A stretch of 5,323 nucleotides of DNA from Deltaproteobacteria bacterium GWA2_55_10 (GTDB lineage: Bacteria > Desulfobacterota > GWC2-55-46): assembly GCA_001797415.1 (NCBI GenBank), contig MGPL01000096.1, positions 1 to 5,323 on the forward strand. Reading direction: 5' to 3'. Under the pieces are notes generated by a model. That model ran no database searches, had not been told where the DNA came from, and saw only the letters and a program-made list of their open reading frames with translations. A program made the position numbers and the translations under genes. This document shows, piece by piece, positions 1-5,323 of the stretch (the first letter of the stretch is position 1; every line of letters starts with the position of its first letter).

Positions 1-300
1 CTTCTGCTCAAGGTAGCCGGCATTGTTCACGAGGACGTCTACGCCTCCGGACATATCGATTTCCGTCTTGAACATATCGCGCACGCTCTGCCGCTCAGTG
101 ACGTCGACCCTCAAGGGATACGCCCTGACCTTAAGCAGGCGGGCCTCTTGCGCGGCCCTGAGAGCGCCTTCCCGGTCCTTGTTCCAGGTCATGACGACGT
201 CCGCGCCGTTTCTTGCGAACTCAAGGGCTATTGCCTTACCTATCCCCCGAGAAGCGCCTGTCACTATGGCGGTTCTTCCTTGAAGCGCTTTGAGGCTCAT
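1..300 (-). CDS. Short-chain dehydrogenase/reductase, FabG-like (partial, C-terminus off window)
   Basis: NAD(P)H-dependent oxidoreductase of the classical SDR superfamily, expected to be cytoplasmic and to reduce or oxidise a carbonyl/alcohol. Reading from the ATG at 300, the 100 visible residues hold the Rossmann fold: the cofactor glycine motif TGASRGIG at residues 14-21, an acidic residue in the VDV segment (D66) that normally contacts adenine, and the structural NNAG motif at 92-95 followed by YLEQK. The catalytic Ser-Tyr-Lys lies beyond the window edge and cannot be checked. A strong ribosome-binding site, AAGGAAGG, sits 4 bases before the ATG and fixes this start. The gene begins inside the 3' end of the transketolase-like gene (65-base overlap, different frame), so the two are probably translated together. 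The substrate cannot be read from this part. The opening resembles FabG-type reductases, but the context argues for sugar or secondary metabolism rather than fatty-acid synthesis. Confidence 0.93.
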   Translation of the reverse strand, partial: MSLKALQGRTAIVTGASRGIGKAIALEFARNGADVVMTWNKDREGALRAAQEARLLKVRAYPLRVDVTERQSVRDMFKTEIDMSGGVDVLVNNAGYLEQK

Positions 301-2053
301 GCCACCTTCCTTTTATCTTTTTCAATATTCCGTTCGCGTCAATGCCGTATGCGGAGCAGATGTCCGCAGATGGCCACGGCTCCACGAAAACAGTCGGCAG
401 GCCTATTCTAAGAAGCTCGCACCTCAGGCCCCTGTCAGCCATCAACGCCGCTATAGAACTGCCTACGCCGCCGTCGAGAACGCCCTCCTCGACGGTCACC
501 ACTCTCGGCGACTGGTCCAGCAGAATAGCGAGCTGCGCTTCAGGCAGCGGCTTGACATAACGGAGGTTGACCAGCCCGCAGTCCCATCCCTGCCACCTGA
601 GCCGCCTCATTGCCTCTTTTGCTGCGCCAAACCTGTTGCCGACCGCGATAATGAGCATGTCCCTGCCCTCGCGAACGACCTCGGCTTTCGCAAAGGAATC
701 CGCGGGCTCGTGCAGCGCCTCTTTTGAAAACTCATCCACCGGCCCGTACGGTATGCAGACGAGCACCGGCCCTGACAGCGTCTTGAGGTTATCCCTCACC
801 ATGCGCTCGAGCTCGTAACCGTCCTTCGGGTAGAGTATCCGCAGGTTGGGCAATGCCCTCAGGTATGAGAGGTCATAGATTCCGTGATGTGTCGGGCTGT
901 CATAGCCGGACAGGCCGCTCCGAACGCTAAGCAGGAGGACAGGAAGGTCCATGTAGCAGATATCATGGAAGAGCTGGTCAAAGGCCCTCTGCATGAAGGT
1001 GGATTGGAAGAAGACGACCGGCTTCATGCCTTCGAGGGAAAGGCCGGCTGCAAGGGTCATGGCGTGTTGCTCTTCCATTCCCGGATCGAAAAACCTGTGC
1101 GGATATGCTTTTGCAATAGGCTCAAGCCCGGTAGCGTATACGGTCGAAGCGGTAACGCACACGATACTGTCGTCCCGCTCCATTTCGCCGCTTATGGCCT
1201 TTGACGCGGCGTCCTGGTATCCGGTATATGAATACTCGCCCGTGGTCTTTCCCGTGACAGGGTCGAACGGGAAGGAAAAGTGCATCCTGTACTGGTGCCT
1301 GTCGGCCGCCTCAAGGCCGTATCCTTTTGTCGTCCTTACATGGACGACAGAGACTCCCTCACTGTCTTTCACTTCCCTGAATGCCTCGGTCATGGCCCTG
1401 ATATCATGGCCGTCGACGGGACCCGTATACTTAGCTCCGAGAGAGGTAAATAATTTTTCTTCCCTCTCCGGCCTTCTGGACTGAAGGTAATTATGGATGC
1501 CCCCGAATCCCCTGCTTATCGCATATCCGTTGTCGTTCAATATTATGACCAGGCGTATGCCCTTCTCGGCGACTGCGTGGTTGAGGCCCTCAAGGGCCAT
1601 GCCCTCGCATATCGAGCCGTCGCCGATGACCGCCGCTACGGGAAGCCTCACTCCCTTTATCCTGCGCGCCAGCGCAATGCCGAGCGCAGCGGAGATGGAG
1701 GTGCCTGCATGGGACGCGTCGATGATGTCGTGCCCGCTTTCGCGCCTGGAGATGAACCGGCTCATGCCGTCCCGCGTATTCAGGGTCTTGAGAAGAGCGC
1801 CCCTGCCCGTTATTACCTTGTGCGCGTATCCCTGGTGTCCCGTGTCCCAGATGATTGGTTCCGAAGGGGAATCGAAGACTGAATGGAGCGCTATGGCCAA
1901 CTCCACCGTGCCCAGATTTGCCCCTATGTGGCCGCCGGTCCCGGAGACGGTCCTGATGATGAACTCCCTCATGCTTCTGGCGAGCGAGTTGAGCTCGTCT
2001 ATATTCATTCTCCTGAGCTCTTCCGGGCCCTTTATGTCTTCGGGTGAGATCAT
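236..2053 (-). CDS. DXS-like transketolase-family enzyme (thiamine diphosphate dependent), probably not the housekeeping DXS
   Basis: Complete 605-residue protein; E. coli DXS is about 620. The three transketolase-type domains are present in order: TPP-binding domain (about 1-270), pyrimidine-binding domain (about 275-440) and C-terminal domain (about 455-580). Visible motifs are TGGH (H42), WDTGHQ (H73), SHAGTSISAALG (115-125), the ThDP/metal motif from GDG (144-146) to NDN (173-175), the catalytic glutamate in EEQH (E328), and D385 and H389 in DSPTHHG. DXS joins pyruvate and glyceraldehyde 3-phosphate after decarboxylation. Here the acceptor pocket differs. The RYPRG segment, whose second Arg (E. 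coli R478, from memory) contacts substrate phosphate, is CIPYG (433-437), and the position of E. coli Y392 is Gln350, while R356, R378 and E328 are kept. I infer a pyruvate-type donor with a different, possibly unphosphorylated acceptor. The ATG overlaps the preceding stop as ATGA. The last 20 or so residues form a basic, Ser/Arg-rich tail over the SDR start. An isoprenoid DXS role is less likely given the cassette context. Confidence 0.9.
   Translation of the reverse strand: MISPEDIKGPEELRRMNIDELNSLARSMREFIIRTVSGTGGHIGANLGTVELAIALHSVFDSPSEPIIWDTGHQGYAHKVITGRGALLKTLNTRDGMSRFISRRESGHDIIDASHAGTSISAALGIALARRIKGVRLPVAAVIGDGSICEGMALEGLNHAVAEKGIRLVIILNDNGYAISRGFGGIHNYLQSRRPEREEKLFTSLGAKYTGPVDGHDIRAMTEAFREVKDSEGVSVVHVRTTKGYGLEAADRHQYRMHFSFPFDPVTGKTTGEYSYTGYQDAASKAISGEMERDDSIVCVTASTVYATGLEPIAKAYPHRFFDPGMEEQHAMTLAAGLSLEGMKPVVFFQSTFMQRAFDQLFHDICYMDLPVLLLSVRSGLSGYDSPTHHGIYDLSYLRALPNLRILYPKDGYELERMVRDNLKTLSGPVLVCIPYGPVDEFSKEALHEPADSFAKAEVVREGRDMLIIAVGNRFGAAKEAMRRLRWQGWDCGLVNLRYVKPLPEAQLAILLDQSPRVVTVEEGVLDGGVGSSIAALMADRGLRCELLRIGLPTVFVEPWPSADICSAYGIDANGILKKIKGRWHEPQSASRKNRHSDRRFSGDR
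305..312 (-). promoter_or_regulatory. Ribosome-binding site of the SDR gene
   Basis: On the minus strand this reads AAGGAAGG, 4 bases upstream of the ATG at 300. It lies inside the coding sequence of the upstream transketolase-like gene, so the SDR has its own initiation signal despite the long overlap. Confidence 0.7.
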
Positions 2054-3240
2054 GCCGCCTCCGTTTCAGTCTCGAATCTTATGAACGAGCAGGCCTTATC
2101 GAGCGACGCAAGCGCCTGTTCGCGGCTTTGCCCCGCAGCCCACACGAATCCGCAAAGCGCCGTGTTGTCCGCCGGCTTCTTCACGACCTCGCCCGGCTTC
2201 CTGGTAATCATTACGCTTACGCCTTCCAAGGCGGCGGCTTCATCCAAGCCGCTGACCGAGGCCACCCTGCCGCCTTCGTTCGGAAAGAGGCCTGCCCAGC
2301 CCGCCGCTCTATCGCCTTTTTGCATTTTGAATTCCTTACCGCCGTTCAAACTCTCAAACCATGCCCTCACAGGGTCCATCCCTGCCAAAGGAAGTACGAA
2401 CGATGTGCTGACCTCTCCATGAAACCTGGGCGCCAGCTCTATGATGAACGGCCCGTCTTTGGTCACGATAACGTCACCCTTTACAGGACCGCCCGTTATG
2501 CCGAGCGCCCTTGCGGATCTCTCCAATAGAGAGTATAGGAGAGCGCAGTCCTTGTAATCAGGAGGCGTCACGCCCTTGACCGGGTAATGGAAAGGCGGCG
2601 GGCTGAACATCCTCTCGAGGATGCCGCATTCATGGAATCCCCCGTCATGGAAGACGCCGTTCACATCCAAATGCGTGCCATGAAGCAGCTTCTCGGCGAG
2701 GACTTTGCCGGAGATCCCTCTTGCGGATTCATACGCCGAATCGAGCTCATCATAATCGGCTGCAGACCGGATGCCTCTGCTGCCGCTGGCGTTTACCGGC
2801 TTCAGGATCACAGGAAAGCCGAAACGCTCAACAGCCGCCCTCAAATCGTCCTTTCCGGATATGATCGCCCCGGCGGGCGTACAGATGCCTTTGCGAATCC
2901 AGATATCCTTTGAGAGGCTCTTATCCAGAGCCAGCCGAACGGAAAGAGCGCTCGCTCCGGGAAGCCTGAAATGCCCGTTCAGCGCCGCTACCGCGGGCAG
3001 GCCGAAGTCGCTTCCGGCAAATGCTCCGCAGATCCGGTAAGACCTTGACACATCCTCACCGACCCGGATGAATCCCTCCACATCAGTCCCGTCAAGAAGC
3101 ACGAAGCGGTCTGCCGCGGCGCGCCCGGGCGCATCGGCGTTTCTGTCCGTGACAACGGTATAAAGACCAAGTTCCTTTGCCCTTCTGATCGCCGGAAGCT
3201 GCAGCGTACTCCCGCCTATTATGATCAGGGCTTTTTTCAT
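2050..3240 (-). CDS. ATP-grasp domain ligase (second of a tandem pair)
   Basis: Complete 396-residue cytoplasmic enzyme of the ATP-grasp carboxylate-amine/thiol ligase superfamily (PurK, carbamoyl-phosphate synthase and PylC-like fold). Such enzymes activate a carboxylate as an acyl phosphate and join it to a nucleophile. Residues 1-105 are the pre-ATP-grasp Rossmann-like domain (ALIIIGGSTLQLPAIRRAKELG, then VVTDRNADAPG and an AD pair). DK at 106-107 opens the ATP-grasp domain. K147-P148 with the glycine loop SGSRGI (152-157) should bind the phosphates, and EKLLHGTHLDVNG (183-195) is the hinge region over adenine. E268 in ELAPRFHGE (268-276) supplies the metal ligand and the Arg of the family's E-x-x-x-R pattern. 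Residues from about 300 to 396 form a C-terminal domain. The nucleotide site looks intact, so I expect an active enzyme. The start is an ATGA overlap with the first ATP-grasp gene, with AGGAA 6 bases upstream. The substrate is unknown; an amino acid or sugar acid is inferred from context only. Confidence 0.92.
   Translation of the reverse strand: MKKALIIIGGSTLQLPAIRRAKELGLYTVVTDRNADAPGRAAADRFVLLDGTDVEGFIRVGEDVSRSYRICGAFAGSDFGLPAVAALNGHFRLPGASALSVRLALDKSLSKDIWIRKGICTPAGAIISGKDDLRAAVERFGFPVILKPVNASGSRGIRSAADYDELDSAYESARGISGKVLAEKLLHGTHLDVNGVFHDGGFHECGILERMFSPPPFHYPVKGVTPPDYKDCALLYSLLERSARALGITGGPVKGDVIVTKDGPFIIELAPRFHGEVSTSFVLPLAGMDPVRAWFESLNGGKEFKMQKGDRAAGWAGLFPNEGGRVASVSGLDEAAALEGVSVMITRKPGEVVKKPADNTALCGFVWAAGQSREQALASLDKACSFIRFETETEAA
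2058..2062 (-). promoter_or_regulatory. Ribosome-binding site of the DXS-like gene
   Basis: GGAGG on the minus strand, 4 bases before the ATG at 2053, inside the last codons of the second ATP-grasp gene. It supports the chosen start and efficient re-initiation at the ATGA overlap. Confidence 0.7.
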
Positions 3241-4322
3241 GTCATGTTCCTATCCAGCCATTCGAGATGGCGCGGCCCCTTCGAAAGGCCGTCAATGGGT
3301 ATACGAATAAGGTTCGAGCGTATGTCACTGGATAACAAAGTAGTGAAACCTGGCGGCTCCTCAGAGTAGAAGACTGCTGCGGGCCGGAAAGGCCAGGTCA
3401 TGGTTTCAATCGAAGCGCCGGTCGCGACCTTCACGGCAAGGCTGAAGAAATCGAAGCCTGTGCATGCGGCAGGAAGTAGCTCATCGCCGATGAGGTCTCC
3501 GCCCAGGTCGGAATGTATCTCTATGAGCATCGGCTCACCTTCCATGGTGATGCGCATGGAGACGAGGAGAAGCGCGGCTGCCTTTGGGAATGACGAGACC
3601 AGCTCCTTTATTATTTCAAATGCCCTGGTCTCGGTCCTGGTGCCTGATATCACCGAAGGGATGCTGAGCCCCAAGCCCTTTATCCTTCCGCCGATGTCGA
3701 CTCCAACGAGCTCGTCAAGCCATGTAAGGGCCTTTGCAGTGCCGTTCTCCGCCAGGTAGAGGCACGTAACGTCTATGCCCTCGACAAAGCTCTCGACCTC
3801 GACAAAGACCTCCGGGTCGGTGCAGAACCTCAACGCCCTCTCGTCTCCGCACAGGTAAATGCCTGTCTTCCCAACAATGGTAACCATCGGCTTTACTATC
3901 ACCGGATAGTCCCGCGCGGAACAAGCCCTTGCCGGAAATGGAAGATGTCTCCTGCCGCAGAACCCGCGCAGAGCTGACTTGTCTGTCGAGATGCTTATAA
4001 GCTCCTCGTCCAGGCCGGGCAGTCCGTACTTTCGCGACGCCGCCAGCGCAGTCCTGAGCGCATCCGCCGCGCTTGTCCTTGCAACGATTCCCCTGATGGC
4101 CCAATCCTTTTCAAGTCCTTCGAGATATTTCAAAAGATAAATCCTATCATGCGTGGATGAGACGACGGCTGCATCGGCCATCGGCATGCCGGGGGCCTTT
4201 GCGTCCCTGTCTACGGCGATCACGCCGAAGCCCGCCTCCTTTGCGGCTTTGATAACCGCAAGCTGGCTGACGCCGGCGCCGATGCTCACGACGGCATCTC
4301 TCTTATTCTTTTTTCCTGCCAA
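3237..4322 (-). CDS. ATP-grasp domain ligase (first of a tandem pair), divergent active site, TTG start
   Basis: About 361 residues from the preferred TTG start at 4322. The N-terminal Rossmann-like domain (VVSIGAGVSQLAVIKAAKEAG, VIAVDRDAKAPG, MAD at 48-50) closely parallels the start of the next gene, so the two look like paralogues. DK (114-115 region) leads into the ATP-grasp domain, with K144-P145, a glycine-containing loop (VGKTGI, 150-155), VEVESFVEGID (174-184) as the adenine hinge, and EIHSDLGGDLIGDELLP (268-284) as the metal-binding strand. Two positions are unusual: the loop is VTIVGKTG rather than the ASGSRG of its neighbour, and Asp272 stands where many relatives have Arg (E-x-x-x-R). 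The GGDxIxDxLLP segment still resembles active carboxylate-amine ligases. Start choice: AGGGAGG lies 9 bases before this TTG, which aligns the protein with its neighbour's N-terminus. A longer start at TTG 4358 would add 12 residues, and GTG at 4289 would cut the first beta strand. Its stop overlaps the next gene as ATGA. Substrate unknown. Confidence 0.88.
   Translation of the reverse strand: MAGKKNKRDAVVSIGAGVSQLAVIKAAKEAGFGVIAVDRDAKAPGMPMADAAVVSSTHDRIYLLKYLEGLEKDWAIRGIVARTSAADALRTALAASRKYGLPGLDEELISISTDKSALRGFCGRRHLPFPARACSARDYPVIVKPMVTIVGKTGIYLCGDERALRFCTDPEVFVEVESFVEGIDVTCLYLAENGTAKALTWLDELVGVDIGGRIKGLGLSIPSVISGTRTETRAFEIIKELVSSFPKAAALLLVSMRITMEGEPMLIEIHSDLGGDLIGDELLPAACTGFDFFSLAVKVATGASIETMTWPFRPAAVFYSEEPPGFTTLLSSDIRSNLIRIPIDGLSKGPRHLEWLDRNMT
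3247..3251 (-). promoter_or_regulatory. Weak ribosome-binding site of the second ATP-grasp gene
   Basis: AGGAA on the minus strand, 6 bases before the ATG at 3240. It is weak, so expression probably depends mainly on coupling through the ATGA overlap with the preceding gene. Confidence 0.45.
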
Positions 4323-5205
4323 TGGCCTGAACCTCCCTGCCCACGCCGTGGCGCGCAAGGTCCTTGTAGATATTCCTCAGAAGTCCATCCTGGCCTGCCG
4401 CCGCGAGGTTCTTCTCGAACCTCTTTCGCTTTGCATGGCAGGCCCTTCCCAGCGCGTCATTGCCTACGTACTCGTCACCCATCAACAGGAATATGTCTAT
4501 GGGAAACGTCGCCTCTATCGAGACTGTCTCAAAGCCCGTTCGCGTGAGCAGGCCCGAGACCGATACCGGATTGAAATAGTTCACATGGTGAGGCGGGCTG
4601 ACCCACCACGGCGAGTAGCCGCATGCCTTCCTCAGCGCCTGCTGGAACGGATTGTAGTCGTTCGGCACAACTACGCAGACGAGGCCGCCCGGCTTCAACG
4701 CCCTGGATGCTGTAATCAGGACGCCTTCAGGGTCCGTTATATGTTCGAGCACCTCGCTCATGTGCACCACGTCAAAGCTCCTGTCCAGGGCACGGGCAAG
4801 GTCATGGGAAAAAAAGTCCTCTATTATCTCAAGCCCGAGCGACCTGCCGTGCGCCGCCGCTTTCACGGACGGCTCGACCCCGAGCGTCTCCCATCCGTGC
4901 CTCTTTCCGTAGAGCAGGAAATAACCCGGCCCCGAGCCTATATCGAGGACAGAGCGTCCTTTGCCCGGGAGCAGCCTCTCGAATTCCCTGTATCTCGCCG
5001 CATAGACCGTATCCCACCACTCCAGGTCCTCGAGATGGCGTTCCAGATACAGGGGCTTCTCCTTCGAATAATACTCGTCCCGGTATATGGATGTTAATGC
5101 GTCATTATCCGGGAACGGCGAGATGTGCCTGAAGCCGCACGGCCCGCAATCTATTACGTCGTATCCGTTTATCCTGTCCATGACAGGCCCGCAATGATTT
5201 CTCAT
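4303..5205 (-). CDS. Class I SAM-dependent methyltransferase (Methyltransf_23-like) with N-terminal cysteine motif
   Basis: Complete 300-residue cytoplasmic enzyme transferring a methyl group from S-adenosylmethionine. The N-terminus carries C5 and a CxxC pair (C20, C23) in VIDCGPCGFRHISPFP, a pattern seen in methyltransferases of glycan and antibiotic-sugar clusters that carry a small zinc site; here the first CxxC is incomplete (HCGPV). The Rossmann core shows motif I VLDIGSGPGYF (86-96), GVEPS (109-113) with the acidic residue expected to hold the SAM ribose, FDVVHMSEVLEHITDP (144-159), and ALKPGGLVCVVVPN (169-182). HH at 206-207 in SPPHHVNYFNP matches the family's conserved histidine segment after the core. 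The C-terminal 60 residues are basic and unassigned. The ATG overlaps the preceding stop as ATGA and has GGGAG 6 bases upstream. Acceptor and methylated atom (C, N or O) cannot be told; a sugar or sugar-derived intermediate is inferred from the neighbours. Confidence 0.92.
   Translation of the reverse strand: MRNHCGPVMDRINGYDVIDCGPCGFRHISPFPDNDALTSIYRDEYYSKEKPLYLERHLEDLEWWDTVYAARYREFERLLPGKGRSVLDIGSGPGYFLLYGKRHGWETLGVEPSVKAAAHGRSLGLEIIEDFFSHDLARALDRSFDVVHMSEVLEHITDPEGVLITASRALKPGGLVCVVVPNDYNPFQQALRKACGYSPWWVSPPHHVNYFNPVSVSGLLTRTGFETVSIEATFPIDIFLLMGDEYVGNDALGRACHAKRKRFEKNLAAAGQDGLLRNIYKDLARHGVGREVQAIGRKKE
4332..4338 (-). promoter_or_regulatory. Ribosome-binding site deciding the TTG start of the first ATP-grasp gene
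   Basis: AGGGAGG on the minus strand, 9 bases upstream of TTG 4322 and inside the 3' end of the methyltransferase gene. No in-frame ATG exists near the expected N-terminus, so this site is the main evidence for initiation at the rare TTG codon. Confidence 0.6.
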
Positions 5206-5323
5206 GGCCTGCTCCCGAGCCTTTGCGCGATAAGGGCGGCTATCCTCTGCGCGCCCCTGCCGTCGATAAGACCGATTGCCGACGCCCTCATCTTCGATAG
5301 CAGCATGGGGTTCTCAAGCAGGC
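5202..5323 (-). CDS. C-terminal fragment of a probable PseG-like UDP-sugar hydrolase / GT-B fold protein (5' part off window)
   Basis: Only the last 39 codons are visible (frame entering at 5321, stop TGA at 5204-5202). The peptide begins LLENPMLLSKMRAS and continues AIGLIDGRGAQRIAALIAQRL. A DGRGAxRI segment close to the C-terminus, preceded by a helix of the type 'NPxLxxxM', resembles the end of PseG. PseG releases UDP from UDP-2,4-diacetamido-2,4,6-trideoxy-altrose in pseudaminic acid synthesis and has a MurG-like GT-B fold. If right, the operon belongs to nonulosonic-acid or related sugar metabolism, which fits the methyltransferase immediately downstream. The fragment is too short to exclude other GT-B glycosyltransferases or epimerases, and no catalytic residue is visible. 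The stop overlaps the methyltransferase start as ATGA. The reading frame is supported by this overlap and by being the only frame open into the window edge. Confidence 0.6.
   Translation of the reverse strand, partial: LLENPMLLSKMRASAIGLIDGRGAQRIAALIAQRLGSRP
5212..5216 (-). promoter_or_regulatory. Ribosome-binding site of the methyltransferase gene
   Basis: GGGAG on the minus strand, 6 bases before the ATG at 5205 and inside the end of the upstream coding sequence. It supports the chosen start and coupled translation. Confidence 0.55.

Noticed and set aside
301..330. Frameshift fusing the DXS-like gene with the SDR gene
   Set aside because: The SDR has its own strong ribosome-binding site and ATG with a normal N-terminus, and the DXS-like domain is complete before the overlap, so two separate proteins are the simpler reading.
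236..2053. Calling this gene housekeeping dxs for isoprenoid synthesis
   Set aside because: Overall similarity is clear, but the phosphate-binding RYPRG motif is missing and the neighbours are sugar-modification type genes, so the specific gene symbol is not justified.
1497..2084. Plus-strand open frame of 195 codons, and others at 993-1484 and 2044-2529
   Set aside because: All are antisense to strongly supported genes and show no family motif or convincing start context.
3715..4104. Minus-strand open frame of 129 codons nested in the first ATP-grasp gene (also 2988-3170 and 4829-5020)
   Set aside because: They are alternate frames of genes with conserved domains and have low-complexity, Arg/Gly-rich translations.
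4287..4289. GTG start for the first ATP-grasp protein
   Set aside because: It would remove the first beta strand (DAVV) that aligns with the N-terminus of the paralogue, and it has only a weak upstream signal.
2050..4322. The two ATP-grasp genes as halves of carbamoyl-phosphate synthase or a purine enzyme
   Set aside because: Each has its own complete N-terminal and ATP-grasp domain at about 360-400 residues, and no glutaminase, MGS-type or purine-pathway neighbour is visible.
4153..5097. Open frame of 314 codons on the plus strand
   Set aside because: It lies antisense to the methyltransferase and the start of the first ATP-grasp gene, both of which have clear motifs. Its translation is arginine/proline-rich without a recognisable domain, as expected from the complement of GC-biased codons.

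Overview
The window is one densely packed stretch of minus-strand genes, read from high to low coordinates, with no intergenic space. Every junction overlaps. Three are 4-base ATGA overlaps (5202-5205, 3237-3240, 2050-2053), one is about 20 bases (near 4303-4322) and one is 65 bases (236-300). This indicates a single translationally coupled operon that continues beyond both edges. GC content looks moderately high, and ATA and AGG codons are freely used. That argues against an enterobacterium and would fit an environmental bacterium such as a deltaproteobacterial, Nitrospirota or Omnitrophota-like lineage, but the sequence alone does not settle the taxon.

Layout in transcription order: (1) 5323-5202, C-terminal end of a probable PseG-like UDP-sugar hydrolase or related GT-B protein; (2) 5205-4303, a class I SAM-dependent methyltransferase with an N-terminal cysteine motif; (3) 4322-3237, an ATP-grasp ligase that probably starts at an internal TTG; (4) 3240-2050, a second ATP-grasp ligase; (5) 2053-236, a complete thiamine-diphosphate transketolase-fold enzyme closest to 1-deoxy-D-xylulose-5-phosphate synthase (DXS) but altered in the acceptor site; (6) 300-1, the first 100 residues of a short-chain dehydrogenase/reductase.

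No mobile elements, RNA genes, CRISPR arrays, promoters or terminators were found, and there is no gene-free stretch over 300 bases.

The gene mix suggests a biosynthetic cassette for a modified sugar or other small metabolite, most plausibly a nonulosonic-acid-like or other unusual surface-glycan building block. The DXS-like enzyme would build a carbon skeleton by two-carbon transfer, the reductase would reduce a carbonyl, the ATP-grasp pair would form amide or related bonds, and the methyltransferase would decorate the product. This pathway is inference. The family assignments of genes 2 to 6 are directly supported by motifs, and the PseG-like call rests on only 39 residues.
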